From: Chitinivibrionales bacterium
GTDB taxonomy: Bacteria; Fibrobacterota; Chitinivibrionia; Chitinivibrionales; WJKA01
Direction of reading: 5' to 3'
DNA length: 64,000 nucleotides
NCBI GenBank assembly: GCA_014728215.1
Contig: WJLZ01000068.1
Span: 1 to 64,000 of the forward strand
Under the pieces are notes generated by a model that saw only the letters and a program-made list of their open reading frames with translations, searched no databases and was not told where the DNA came from. Made by a program: the position numbers and the translations under genes. Every line of letters begins with the position of its first letter. Within the stretch, counting starts at the first letter, position 1. This document shows, in pieces, positions 17,388 through 26,127 of the stretch.

Positions 17388-17741
17388 ATGGAGCTTTCGG
17401 TCAAGGAACTCGGCAAATTCAAGATAATCAAAGTCGCCGGTCGTGTAGACTGGGAAAATGCCAGGCTGCTCGACAAAGAGATACATCAGATAGTGGACGA
17501 CGGATTTTGTCATATTGCTTTTAACCTTGATGAAGTTACTTTTATTTGCAGCGGTGGCATCGGGGCCCTGGTGTATAACCTCAATAAAGTTAAAAAGATG
17601 GGTGGAGCTATCTATATCATTTCCTCCAATGAATACGTCAATTATATTTTCGAAACACTCAAGTTTGATATCGTTTTTGACGGTTTTCTCTTTGATACCC
17701 ACGAAAATTTTACCGAACAAGTACTTGAGCAGAATAATTAA
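17388..17741 (+). CDS. STAS-domain anti-sigma factor antagonist
   Basis: 117 residues from the ATG at 17388, placed six bases after AAGGAG; a TTG at 17382 is in frame but poorly spaced. It is a single STAS domain whose loop reads ICSGGIG: the phospho-acceptor Ser55 stays, while the preceding Asp is Cys and the following Ser is Gly. It should act in partner switching against an anti-sigma kinase. The ManA gene begins 14 bp later, and the link to sugar metabolism may be only transcriptional. Confidence 0.82.
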   Translation: MELSVKELGKFKIIKVAGRVDWENARLLDKEIHQIVDDGFCHIAFNLDEVTFICSGGIGALVYNLNKVKKMGGAIYIISSNEYVNYIFETLKFDIVFDGFLFDTHENFTEQVLEQNN

Positions 17742-17755
17742 ATTATATTTCTGTC

Positions 17756-18835
17756 ATGCTACCACCATTACTTTTTGACCCCATATACAAAGAAAAAATC
17801 TGGGGCGGCAACAAGCTTGCCCTCCTGCTGAACAAAGATATTTCGCCACAGGCAAAAATCGGCGAATCCTGGGAAATATCGGGATTCGGTAATGACATTT
17901 CCCGGGTTGCTGAAGGTCCTTTAATGGGAACATCCCTGAATGACCTGTTCATGCAGCACCGGAATGAGCTGATTGGAGAAATCAATTCATTCGACACCTT
18001 TCCTTTGCTGTATAAATTTATCGATGCTCAGGACCAGTTGTCAGTCCAGGTCCACCCCAACGATTTACAGGCACAGTCCAACGGATGGGGTAGTTTCGGA
18101 AAAACCGAGTGCTGGTATGTTGCCCATGCAGAACCCGGCACGCAGATGATCGTTGGTTTTAACAGCCCGGTTTCAAGTGAGGAAATTGAAGAAAGCGTGC
18201 ATAAGGAATCATTGCCCGAGTTGCTGAATTATGTGGATGTTCGGCAGGGTGATGTTCTCTTTATTCCGGCAGGCACTGTTCACGCGACCTTAAAAGGCGC
18301 CGTTCTCTTCGAAATCCAGGAAACATCCGACACAACATTCAGGTTTTATGACTGGGGACGCAACGATCCGAACCGTCCTTTGCATATCACCGAATCACTC
18401 GGTGTGGTTGATACTTTTTTCCACGATCGTCATAAAATCCCCCCTGTGACTTACAACTGCATAAAAGAGATCAGTTGTCGATATCGTGTTGCATGCCGTT
18501 ACTTTTCAATGATCGAATATCACTTCGATTCATCGGCCGAATATGTGGTGCCTTCACGAAAATCCTTTCAGGTACTGACGGTGCTTGATGGTAATCCCCG
18601 GATTACTTCAGAAGCCGGGCAACAATATTACCGCAAGGGGCAGAATATTCTGATACCGGCCGCCTGTAATAAAACAGTGATTTCTTCAGAGTCAGGTACA
18701 CGCATTGTGAATACCTGGGTACCCGATTTACGGCATGATGTAATTGAACCGCTGCAGCAGCAGGATGTATCAAATGAAGCTATCAGGCAACTCGGCGGAA
18801 ACCCCGAACGCAACGATCTTAACGGTCTGATATAA
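17756..18835 (+). CDS. manA: Mannose-6-phosphate isomerase, class I
   Basis: A 359-residue cupin enzyme interconverting mannose 6-phosphate and fructose 6-phosphate, feeding GDP-mannose for glycans. The opening FDPIYKEKIWGG is typical of the family. Zinc ligands appear as QVHPND (Gln98, His100) and in KTECWYV (Glu118), and a later cupin strand has the GTVHA motif. The length matches short, Bacillus-type ManA proteins. It ends before the convergent nadA with about 46 bp between and no clear terminator. Confidence 0.93.
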   Translation: MLPPLLFDPIYKEKIWGGNKLALLLNKDISPQAKIGESWEISGFGNDISRVAEGPLMGTSLNDLFMQHRNELIGEINSFDTFPLLYKFIDAQDQLSVQVHPNDLQAQSNGWGSFGKTECWYVAHAEPGTQMIVGFNSPVSSEEIEESVHKESLPELLNYVDVRQGDVLFIPAGTVHATLKGAVLFEIQETSDTTFRFYDWGRNDPNRPLHITESLGVVDTFFHDRHKIPPVTYNCIKEISCRYRVACRYFSMIEYHFDSSAEYVVPSRKSFQVLTVLDGNPRITSEAGQQYYRKGQNILIPAACNKTVISSESGTRIVNTWVPDLRHDVIEPLQQQDVSNEAIRQLGGNPERNDLNGLI

Positions 18836-18881
18836 CAATCGTTACTCCAGTATCATCTCATCCCGGCAATAAGTACTATTT

Positions 18882-19793
18882 TCAGGCACTCATTTCGAGC
18901 ATGCGCTGCAGCGACCCTCGCGCCCTGTCGGCAACTTCCGGAGGTACCGAAACCAGGAGGCCACCTTCTCCTTTGAGTGCCGCAAGAGTTGCATCAAAGC
19001 TGCCTTGTCGCATGTTGGGGCAGGTAATCTGATTCGATAATGGAGAGAAGCGTTTTTGAGGATTCCGCTTTTTCAGAGTGTGAATAATTCCGAATTCGGT
19101 ACCGATTATATATTCGGTATTGTTGTCGACGGCAACAAAATCACACATCTGGCCGGTTGAAAAGACCTTGTCGCAGAGGTCGCGACATTCTTTCGGGGCT
19201 TCAGGGTGAATCATGCTGCATGCCTGTGGGTGTTCTTCTTGTGCTGCACGAACCATTGCGGGAGTGATTCTGGCATGAGTAGGACAAAAACCTTCCCACA
19301 GGACCATTTCATGGCCGGTCTGTTCCTGGACATAAGAGCCAAGATGCTTGTCGGGAACAAAAATAATGCCTTTTTCCTCAGGAATCTGCCGGACTATTTT
19401 CAAGGCATTGGAACTGGTACAGCATATATCGGATTCTGCTTTTACCTCGGCCGGTGAATTTACATAGCAGAGGACCATATAGTCGGGATACTTTTTCTTC
19501 AACTCCACAAGTTCAGGTGCGGTGATCATATCGGCCATGGGACAGCCAGCATTAGGCGAGGACAGGACTACTTTTTTTTGGGGGTTGAGGATTGCCGCCG
19601 TCTCGGCCATGAAAAGCACACCGCAAAAAACAATAACCTCTGCCTCAATGTTGGATGCCTTTGCACTGAGGCCATAGGAATCACCAACAAAATCGGCAAT
19701 ATCCTGCACTTCACCGGGCTGATAGGTGTGTGCGAGTATTACTGCATTCAAATCATTTTTAAGCCGGAGAATTTCATCGCTGTTTTTTATCAT
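18882..19793 (-). CDS. nadA: Quinolinate synthase A
   Basis: A 303-residue [4Fe-4S] enzyme that condenses iminoaspartate with dihydroxyacetone phosphate to quinolinate, the first committed NAD precursor. The three cluster cysteines fit Cys84 (NAGCPMAD), Cys170 (GFCPTH) and Cys258 (ITCPN). Length and motif spacing match the short, three-repeat NadA family. It lies 43 bp downstream of a NifS/IscS gene on the same strand; cysteine desulfurases often accompany nad genes to supply the Fe-S cluster. NadB and NadC are not in the window. Confidence 0.95.
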   Translation of the reverse strand: MIKNSDEILRLKNDLNAVILAHTYQPGEVQDIADFVGDSYGLSAKASNIEAEVIVFCGVLFMAETAAILNPQKKVVLSSPNAGCPMADMITAPELVELKKKYPDYMVLCYVNSPAEVKAESDICCTSSNALKIVRQIPEEKGIIFVPDKHLGSYVQEQTGHEMVLWEGFCPTHARITPAMVRAAQEEHPQACSMIHPEAPKECRDLCDKVFSTGQMCDFVAVDNNTEYIIGTEFGIIHTLKKRNPQKRFSPLSNQITCPNMRQGSFDATLAALKGEGGLLVSVPPEVADRARGSLQRMLEMSA

Positions 19794-19836
19794 GAGTACA
19801 CTTTCATATGCATTGGTATAACGTTACCTTACATGG

Positions 19837-20991
19837 CTATTTCACAAAGGGAGAGAGTTCTCTCAGTCGTTTCACGATTCCGGGCATCACCTCGATAACT
19901 TTATCGATTTCCTCTTCGGTCGTATACCTGCTCAGGCTGAATCTGGTCGAACTGTGAGCGAAGGTATAGGGGATCCCCATCGCGCGCATGACATGGGAGG
20001 GTTCCAGAGAACCGGTCGTGCAGGCCGAACCTGAAGATGCTGCGATTCCGTGTTCATCGAGCATGAGAAGAATTGCTTCACCCTCAATAAATTCGAAACT
20101 GATATTTGTTGTGTTTGGAAGCCGTTTTTCCGGATGGCCGTTGAGTTTTGCTCCGGGGCACTGTTCAAGAAGTGCCTTTTCGAGTTTATCCCGAAGCTTG
20201 CTTTCCTGTACGGTTTCTTCCTGCAAGGTGCCGGCGGCAAGTTCACACGCTTTTCCCAATCCGGCTATGTAGGGTACATTTTCGGTGCCGGCGCGCATGC
20301 CATCTTCCTGGTGCCCGCCGGTAATCAGGGGCGCCACAGCGGTACCTTCACGTATGTAAATAGCACCAACTCCCTTGGGTGCGTGGAGCTTATGGCCGGA
20401 GAGCGCAAGGATGTCAACCGGAATAGCGCTCATGTCGATCGATAGTTTGCCGACAGCCTGTACGGCATCGGTATGAAATGTGCCGCCCTTTGATTTAACA
20501 TACTCACTCAGTTCCCGTATCGGGAATAATACGCCGGTTTCGTTGTTGGCCCACATTATGCTTACAAGCGTATCTTCATCAATCTGAGCGTGATAAAATT
20601 CATCCATATTCAACATGCCGTTCTCATCGACGGATATCTCTTTTACCGAAACGCCTTCTTCACGCAACAAACGGCAGGTGTTGAGCACGGCCGGGTGCTC
20701 CACTGCCGAGGTTATAATTCTGGTTTTGGATTTGTGCTTTTTTAAAAAACCTTTCAAAGCCTGGTTATCGCTCTCCGAGCCACAGCTGGTAAAAAATATC
20801 TCATCCGGTTTGGCCTTGAGAAGGGAGGCGACCTCCTCACGAGCTCTGTCGACATACTTTCGTACCGAACCACCGAATTTGTGGATACTCGATGGATTTC
20901 CAAAATATTCTCCGAAAAAAGGCATCATTGCCTCAACAACTTCAGGGGCCGTCATGGTTGTTGCATTGTTATCAAGATAGATTGTTTTCAT
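19837..20991 (-). CDS. Cysteine desulfurase, NifS/IscS type
   Basis: A 384-residue PLP enzyme that takes sulfur from cysteine for Fe-S clusters. PLP lysine is Lys201 in SGHKLHAPKG, the upstream EHP and SDNQAL motifs are present, and the persulfide Cys324 lies in SSGSACTTGS. The mobile loop with the Cys fits class I (NifS/IscS). No IscU/NifU lies beside it. The nearest partner is nadA 43 bp downstream, so it may be a dedicated NadA supplier like B. subtilis NifS. The start has a G-rich SD (GAGGGGGG). Confidence 0.93.
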   Translation of the reverse strand: MKTIYLDNNATTMTAPEVVEAMMPFFGEYFGNPSSIHKFGGSVRKYVDRAREEVASLLKAKPDEIFFTSCGSESDNQALKGFLKKHKSKTRIITSAVEHPAVLNTCRLLREEGVSVKEISVDENGMLNMDEFYHAQIDEDTLVSIMWANNETGVLFPIRELSEYVKSKGGTFHTDAVQAVGKLSIDMSAIPVDILALSGHKLHAPKGVGAIYIREGTAVAPLITGGHQEDGMRAGTENVPYIAGLGKACELAAGTLQEETVQESKLRDKLEKALLEQCPGAKLNGHPEKRLPNTTNISFEFIEGEAILLMLDEHGIAASSGSACTTGSLEPSHVMRAMGIPYTFAHSSTRFSLSRYTTEEEIDKVIEVMPGIVKRLRELSPFVK

Positions 20992-21148
20992 TTTTACACC
21001 CCCCTCGTATATTCAGTCTCCTGATTCACGATGCATGGTATTTATTCAACACTTTAAATTATTACGAATTATCGGCAGCTTTATCGCGCAGTAAGATATG
21101 ATAAAATACGTTTCCGGTATCGAGAGGAAAAGGTAAGTCCCGATTCAT

Positions 21149-21898
21149 TCACGATGAGGGCTCGATAAAATCCTGCAACATATACGATGTCCGCAGCACA
21201 CCGTTGTGATAGTGCAGATATCCCAGCGCACCGACTTTTTCGTTATAGTAATAATAACTCGTTGTGGAATCGGTCGTTTCTTTGTAGAGATAACATGTAT
21301 AAAAGGACAGGGCTGATGCATCAAGGGGGTGCTGATTACCGCAATAGAATGTTTCGCTGGTCGAAAGAATTTCAAGAGTAACTTCCTCAGAATCTGAGGT
21401 AATTTCCGGGTGAAGGGTCCAGGTATCGCCGGTATGGGCCGGATAGGCCAGCCACAGATGGGCAGTATCGTAGAGCTGTATCCGATTGGTGGAATAGTTG
21501 TATTCGCCAGTGATATATAATCCCCTGACTGTTACGTTGATATCCCTGTAGACAACATAAAAACCGCTGTCAATCGCTTCCCATTCATATTCATACACAT
21601 ATTCATACGCCGGGTCATCGACATTTTGCAGGGTAAGGGTCTCGAGAACAGTCTTGTTGTTAAGTCCCCACACCGATGGTATTGCAAGATCCAGCTCCCA
21701 CCGGGAATGCTGGATTTTTCCTGTTGAATCGTAATCGGTATATGAATAAATCCAGTGGTTGCCCGCCTGAAGGGGAATGATACTACTCGTCCGGGGGAGA
21801 GGTGGATGCATTGGGGAGTCCATTGCCATATCCGTTTCGACACTGCAGCGGAGAAATATCATGAAGACTGCCATTAGAGCCGGGAGAGCTGTTTTCAT
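21149..21898 (-). CDS. Lipoprotein of the ECF/caspase operon, function unknown
   Basis: A 249-residue predicted lipoprotein: a hydrophobic N-terminus ending in IFLRC puts the lipid-modified Cys at position 18. The mature part is rich in aromatic and beta-strand residues and contains tracts such as YEYVYEYEWEAID, suggesting a beta-sandwich or DUF-type exported fold. No enzymatic motif is visible. It starts one base after the caspase stop codon, so it is the last gene of the ECF sigma/anti-sigma/caspase operon and probably acts with the barrel protein at the outer membrane. Confidence 0.78.
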   Translation of the reverse strand: MKTALPALMAVFMIFLRCSVETDMAMDSPMHPPLPRTSSIIPLQAGNHWIYSYTDYDSTGKIQHSRWELDLAIPSVWGLNNKTVLETLTLQNVDDPAYEYVYEYEWEAIDSGFYVVYRDINVTVRGLYITGEYNYSTNRIQLYDTAHLWLAYPAHTGDTWTLHPEITSDSEEVTLEILSTSETFYCGNQHPLDASALSFYTCYLYKETTDSTTSYYYYNEKVGALGYLHYHNGVLRTSYMLQDFIEPSS

Positions 21899-21899
21899 A

Positions 21900-23621
21900 T
21901 CATTTCCTCAAGGTATTGTGAATGAATGGAACTCTGATCATGAGTGACATATCAAAACCGCCGAAATCATAGGTAAATGGAGTAGGCGAGTTCTTATCGA
22001 TTGTCTCCGCCGAATCCTGATATTTGTACCGAATTTCAGTCCCGATGTGAGTAAAAGGAGATAAGGAATACTCATAGGCTACGGCGAGAAAGGGCAGAAC
22101 AAGAGTTCCGGTTTCTTTCTGTTTGCCGGATTGCACCACGTTGTAAAGCTGGTCGCTAAATGTCGAGGAGCACACAAAGTCAATGTACATAAAAGTAAGG
22201 CCGGCGTGAAAAGAGATGTCTTTGAGAAGGCCGGAGGTGAATCGATATCCGGAGCCGATTTCGACTGCAGTAAGAGCAAGATCGGTTTCGGTGGTTAATG
22301 AATAGGAATAGAGATTATTGTCAAAGGGATTCGCTTTTGAACTAAAGTAGGTATCTTTATCGGAATCCCACATATATGCTGCACCGAAACGAGTATAAAT
22401 TCCATTGGCAAAAAGCAGTTCTGCGCTCATCGACGGGCGATAAAGACCCATGGGGAAATAAAACCGGGGTGATATACCAAAAGTTGAATAATTTCCAAAA
22501 GCATGATTAAGGTCGTCCACAAGGGGGGCGAAATCGGTGAACTGATAGCCGAACAGGCCGATAAGGCTGAAAACAAGGTTGGTTTGTCTGTCTCCTTTAG
22601 CGGTGGAGCGGGTGGGCTTGACATGGCGAAAGTGCGCCGGGCGAATTGAGTGAGTCTTTTTTTCCTTTATCGTAACAGCTGCCAGCCGTTTACTACTCCC
22701 GCTTCGATTAACTACCTGATATGTTCCGGGGTTAAGTGCGATCATGAACCGGGATCCGGCCTCTTTGGTCAGATCGGCGACAATCGTTCGGTTCTTGTCA
22801 AGGATTGTCACCGGGCCCGCCACACCTTCCTCGAGAATAATGCCCTGAGTACGGATATTCAGATCGGCCAGAATGATATCTCCTTCTCCCTGAATTTTGA
22901 ATTGATATCCCGGATGCTGAATACCAACCGATGATTTGACCGTACTTGCGATGGTATGGTTGTAAGAATAATGATAGGCCTCGTTCAATGTTATTTTGCC
23001 GTCCTGCGACAAATCGGCGCATCCTCGGAGGGCATTGAGAAAATGGAAGGTAAAAATTGAGTTCCGGTAATAATCCGATTCCTGGGAATGCTCATTTGCC
23101 GATGACGAGTAGAGAATTACCTGTCCCTTTACTTTGCCGTCTTCCTTGAACAGAAAGGGTTCGGCTAATTTACCGCCCTTTGTTCTGGTAAAACCGCCGC
23201 TTTGGCATGCATCCAGAATGGCGATTCTGATTGTTCCGGGTACCTGGTCGAGTCGTCTTTTCAGATCAGTCATCGCCAGCCGTTTTTCTCCCATGAGCAG
23301 ACTGTCGTGGGTGGCATGACCGGAATAGTAAAAGAGGAAAAGATGTTCTTCTGATGCGCTGTCCCACTTTTCCTGAAATGATGATATCGATTGCAGAAGT
23401 TCTTTCGGGGAAGAATTATGGAGCATGATAATATTCTGTTTTTTGAAGCCGCAGTAGTCATTAAGAATTGATTGAAATTCTTGCAGATCGTTGTTGACAT
23501 ATTTGAGTGATTCATAGCTATCACCGGCTTCACTGTTACCTGCAAGCACTGCGAAACGTGCTGCAAAGGATGAAAAGCATATCACCAGAGTAAGAAATAA
23601 TGGCCAGCAAAAATATTTCAT
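21900..23621 (-). CDS. Caspase-fold (C14) peptidase with C-terminal outer-membrane barrel-like domain
   Basis: A 573-residue exported protein. A signal peptide (about 1-21) leads into a caspase-like domain with FYYSGHATHD (His102) and LDACQSGG (Cys139), the catalytic dyad motifs of C14 peptidases. A linker/carboxypeptidase-like strand region (about 255-340) follows, then about 220 residues of alternating aromatic and polar strands ending in a phenylalanine-rich tail, resembling an outer-membrane beta-barrel. The protease would thus sit in the periplasm tethered to the outer membrane. It overlaps the anti-sigma gene by four bases. The barrel call is by pattern only. Confidence 0.85.
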   Translation of the reverse strand: MKYFCWPLFLTLVICFSSFAARFAVLAGNSEAGDSYESLKYVNNDLQEFQSILNDYCGFKKQNIIMLHNSSPKELLQSISSFQEKWDSASEEHLFLFYYSGHATHDSLLMGEKRLAMTDLKRRLDQVPGTIRIAILDACQSGGFTRTKGGKLAEPFLFKEDGKVKGQVILYSSSANEHSQESDYYRNSIFTFHFLNALRGCADLSQDGKITLNEAYHYSYNHTIASTVKSSVGIQHPGYQFKIQGEGDIILADLNIRTQGIILEEGVAGPVTILDKNRTIVADLTKEAGSRFMIALNPGTYQVVNRSGSSKRLAAVTIKEKKTHSIRPAHFRHVKPTRSTAKGDRQTNLVFSLIGLFGYQFTDFAPLVDDLNHAFGNYSTFGISPRFYFPMGLYRPSMSAELLFANGIYTRFGAAYMWDSDKDTYFSSKANPFDNNLYSYSLTTETDLALTAVEIGSGYRFTSGLLKDISFHAGLTFMYIDFVCSSTFSDQLYNVVQSGKQKETGTLVLPFLAVAYEYSLSPFTHIGTEIRYKYQDSAETIDKNSPTPFTYDFGGFDMSLMIRVPFIHNTLRK

Positions 23622-24361
23622 TGATCTGTCCCGGCTTTGGTTATTAAAAGCTTTTTTACCCGGGTATCATCGCCTAAGTCGAGATCGATTGAAGAAAAAT
23701 CTTTTTTCGATGAAAACTGCCGGACAACCCGGTTCCGGATTAACGATACCGAAAGGGGCTTTTCTGAAAAAACAACGATAAATAGTTCCTTTCCTATGTA
23801 ATCGTCGAGAATAATACTATTGGGCAGTGGCAGGTTTTGTCCTTTTTCCAATTCCACTGACCCGGCACCGTTTTCCGGGTAATAGGTGGTAATCTTTCCC
23901 TCTTCATCGATACTGAGCAGGATAAGTTTGTTTTTTGCACCGCATGTATAGGTGAACTGGACCTGTTCACCGGGTGTGAAAATCCGGCTTTTTCGTTCCC
24001 TGATTTCGCCCGATTGGGTTTTAACATATACCGCCAGATCGGATTCTCCTTTTGTTCGATACTCAGGACCGGATACGGTGTGCTGAAATATAAGGTACCC
24101 GCCCAGAAGAAGCACAAGAGAGGCGGCAAGAGCATACAATGGCCGGGGGAATAATGGCCTGATCTTTGATTCCCTGCCGAAATTCTGATCGCTGGAGGGA
24201 AATCGTTCCAAAAATGCCGATTTTTCTGAATCGAGCCGGCGAAGATAATCTGCACAGGAAGGACATTTGGAGCAATGCTTTTGCAGTGTATTCCGGGCCG
24301 TTTCAGAACAGTCGTGGGTAAAATAAGCCGTCAGTTCAAGTTTGTCCGGATGATTATTCAT
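23618..24361 (-). CDS. Anti-sigma factor: zinc finger, TM helix, DUF4384-like domain
   Basis: A 247-residue single-pass membrane protein. The cytoplasmic N-terminus has the zf-HC2 anti-sigma zinc motif HxxxCxxC (His29, Cys33, Cys36). A TM helix spans about 75-92, and the periplasmic part (about 100-247) is beta-rich and resembles DUF4384, a domain often found with caspase-like proteases. It overlaps the ECF sigma gene upstream and the caspase gene downstream by four bases each. It probably holds the sigma factor until the periplasmic domain is altered or cut, with the caspase an obvious but unproven candidate. Confidence 0.83.
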   Translation of the reverse strand: MNNHPDKLELTAYFTHDCSETARNTLQKHCSKCPSCADYLRRLDSEKSAFLERFPSSDQNFGRESKIRPLFPRPLYALAASLVLLLGGYLIFQHTVSGPEYRTKGESDLAVYVKTQSGEIRERKSRIFTPGEQVQFTYTCGAKNKLILLSIDEEGKITTYYPENGAGSVELEKGQNLPLPNSIILDDYIGKELFIVVFSEKPLSVSLIRNRVVRQFSSKKDFSSIDLDLGDDTRVKKLLITKAGTDQ

Positions 24362-24846
24362 TCTGATTGTATCCTTTTAAGTATATGAGGAAGTTTTTTT
24401 TTGAAACGGCCTAGGTTCCGTCGAATCGTTGCAGGAGACTGGCCGGTAATTTTCCTGATTTCTTCCTGATTAAAGCCCTCCACATAGGTTAAATAAACAG
24501 CATCACGGATATTTTTATTGTATTGACTTAAAACCAGGGTAATAATCTCCTTTTTGCAGAAAAGATCATCAATTTTTTCTGAATCAGATTTCAGAAGTGC
24601 TATGTCGGCAGTATCGAATTTTTTCCTGAAACGAAGAACATTGAAACAGTGGTTCTTTGCGGTGTTATAAATCCAGGGAATAACTTTGCTTTTATCACTG
24701 ATTGTGTGATATTTACTCATAAGCTGCATAAACACCACCTGGAGTGCGTCTTTTGCATCATCTTCTGATTTTAGAATCGCACGACACTGTCCGTAAATAA
24801 GAAAACCATACTTTTCGTAGAGCTCTTTGATTTTTGTTGAACTCAT
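24358..24846 (-). CDS. ECF-type RNA polymerase sigma factor
   Basis: A 162-residue sigma-70 family protein with only regions 2 and 4. Region 2 is recognised by DDAKDALQVVFMQLMSK and the following IPWIYNTAKNHCFNVLR. Region 4 is recognised by LTYVEGFNQEEIRKITGQSPATIRRNLGRFKKKL, an HTH. It is first in a four-gene coupled operon with its membrane anti-sigma factor, so it should be released by an envelope signal and probably controls this operon among others. Its ATG lies just 24 bp past a strong inverted repeat. Confidence 0.92.
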   Translation of the reverse strand: MSSTKIKELYEKYGFLIYGQCRAILKSEDDAKDALQVVFMQLMSKYHTISDKSKVIPWIYNTAKNHCFNVLRFRKKFDTADIALLKSDSEKIDDLFCKKEIITLVLSQYNKNIRDAVYLTYVEGFNQEEIRKITGQSPATIRRNLGRFKKKLPHILKRIQSE

Positions 24847-24869
24847 GAGCGGATATTCCGGCGATTGCT

Positions 24870-24885
24870 CCGGTTTTAGAACCGG
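24870..24885 (-). promoter_or_regulatory. Inverted repeat in the leader of the ECF sigma operon
   Basis: CCGGTT and AACCGG form a perfect six-base inverted repeat around a four-base spacer, ending 24 bp before the sigma factor ATG. It could be an RNA hairpin limiting translation initiation or a protein-binding site. No T-run follows, so it is not a terminator. Spacing from the unidentified promoter is unknown. Confidence 0.5.
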
Positions 24886-24966
24886 CCAGTTTTATGATAT
24901 ATTACTTAAAAAGACAAATGAAAATACAAAAATCGCTCAAAAACAGTGAGGAGGTTGAATAATTTA

Positions 24967-25233
24967 TTATTGAGCGGCGTTTTTCTTACTGATCATGAGT
25001 GTGGATATTGCAAGAATGGCATTTATGACCAGAAGGGCCAGGAGGATTTTTGTTTTGAAAAAATTCAGCAGCTTATAGATATGTTTGATGTTTTTATTCA
25101 TCCTGATTGTATATCCGCTCCGGGTAACTCCCATTAAGGTGTCGATAAGTATGAAAAGAACCCACCCGATTGCCATAAAGCATACGATAATGTTGAATCT
25201 TCCGCCCTTTTTAAGACTGCTATAGCAAAGCAT
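24967..25233 (-). CDS. Small two-TM membrane protein
   Basis: An 88-residue protein with two hydrophobic helices (about 14-37 and 62-82) joined by a basic loop. The ATG at 25233 is preceded by GAAGGAT at a good distance, which supports translation. It lies 120 bp upstream of the ECF sigma gene on the same strand and 115 bp downstream of the YkgJ gene. I do not recognise the family. Membership in the ECF operon is possible but not shown. Confidence 0.58.
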   Translation of the reverse strand: MLCYSSLKKGGRFNIIVCFMAIGWVLFILIDTLMGVTRSGYTIRMNKNIKHIYKLLNFFKTKILLALLVINAILAISTLMISKKNAAQ

Positions 25234-25347
25234 AGTAAGATCCTTCGGTAATGGTGAATCGACCGGTAATCGGTTATGAATTAAAAATGGTATAAGGCAG
25301 CGAGAATGGCAAATGGGATGTATCCATCGGAGTGCAACGATTCCTTT

Positions 25348-26127
25348 TCAGATTTCTTGAAGATATTTCAACAGCAGAGAGCGCAGACCGGTGTCTTCTT
25401 CAAAGGCCAGATGCTTGAAATGAATCTGGTCAAGTATGGCACTCGCCGGTTCTTCACAGTTAAGCAAATATGTTCTGCTGTCTTCATGATCCACGACTTC
25501 GGGTGTGCAATGCCGGGGATCAAAAAAGGAGACATAGATACGGCAGGTAAGGGGGCGTAGGGGGTAGATAGTGCAAGCACCATTATCGTCAAGGAGCGGA
25601 CAGGGGCGTTTCAGCTGGTAATAGCTTGCAAGGAGAAGATCAATCCGGTCATTATCGTCGAGTTCGCCGGCATAGGGAGAATCGGCCAGTTTTTTTTCCA
25701 CCAGATTGTCGAGATCAACCAGCGCGGCTTCATCATCCCGCAACTGTTCTCTGAGTGCCGGAAGATCATGGTTGCGACTGGTTTTCAGAAAATCGGCAAT
25801 GATTTCCGCTTCAAAGGAGTAAACATCCTCTACCCAGTGATAACAGCACCAGGCACATCCTTTCGTGCAGGTAATCTTTCGATTGTAGTGCCGGACTATT
25901 TCATTCTGATACGTTTCAAACAGATGGAGAGCCTGATTATATTTATCCCTGAAATTTTTATCGAGACTCGAGCGACAATCAAGCGTATAAAGCTCCTTGA
26001 GAATCACAACAAGTTTGTCATGAAATGTCTTTGCCGACTGAGGAATTGGAATTGTTGCCGGCGCGCCTATTTTGGCTTTATAAAGTGCACCGGATGGAAA
26101 TCGGATTGAGTTATTAATAAGCACCAT
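25348..26127 (-). CDS. YkgJ-type cysteine cluster (zinc/iron chelator) protein
   Basis: About 259 residues from the ATG at 26127. A Cys cluster CxxxCxxCC (Cys87, 91, 94, 95) and the later C-P-L-L...C-x-IYPLRPLTCRIY segment are the signature of the YkgJ/CxxCxxCC family (PF03692), thought to bind zinc or an Fe-S cluster. The enzymatic role is unknown. Its start overlaps the end of the sugar-phosphate transferase gene upstream, so the two are probably co-translated. Confidence 0.85.
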   Translation of the reverse strand: MVLINNSIRFPSGALYKAKIGAPATIPIPQSAKTFHDKLVVILKELYTLDCRSSLDKNFRDKYNQALHLFETYQNEIVRHYNRKITCTKGCAWCCYHWVEDVYSFEAEIIADFLKTSRNHDLPALREQLRDDEAALVDLDNLVEKKLADSPYAGELDDNDRIDLLLASYYQLKRPCPLLDDNGACTIYPLRPLTCRIYVSFFDPRHCTPEVVDHEDSRTYLLNCEEPASAILDQIHFKHLAFEEDTGLRSLLLKYLQEI

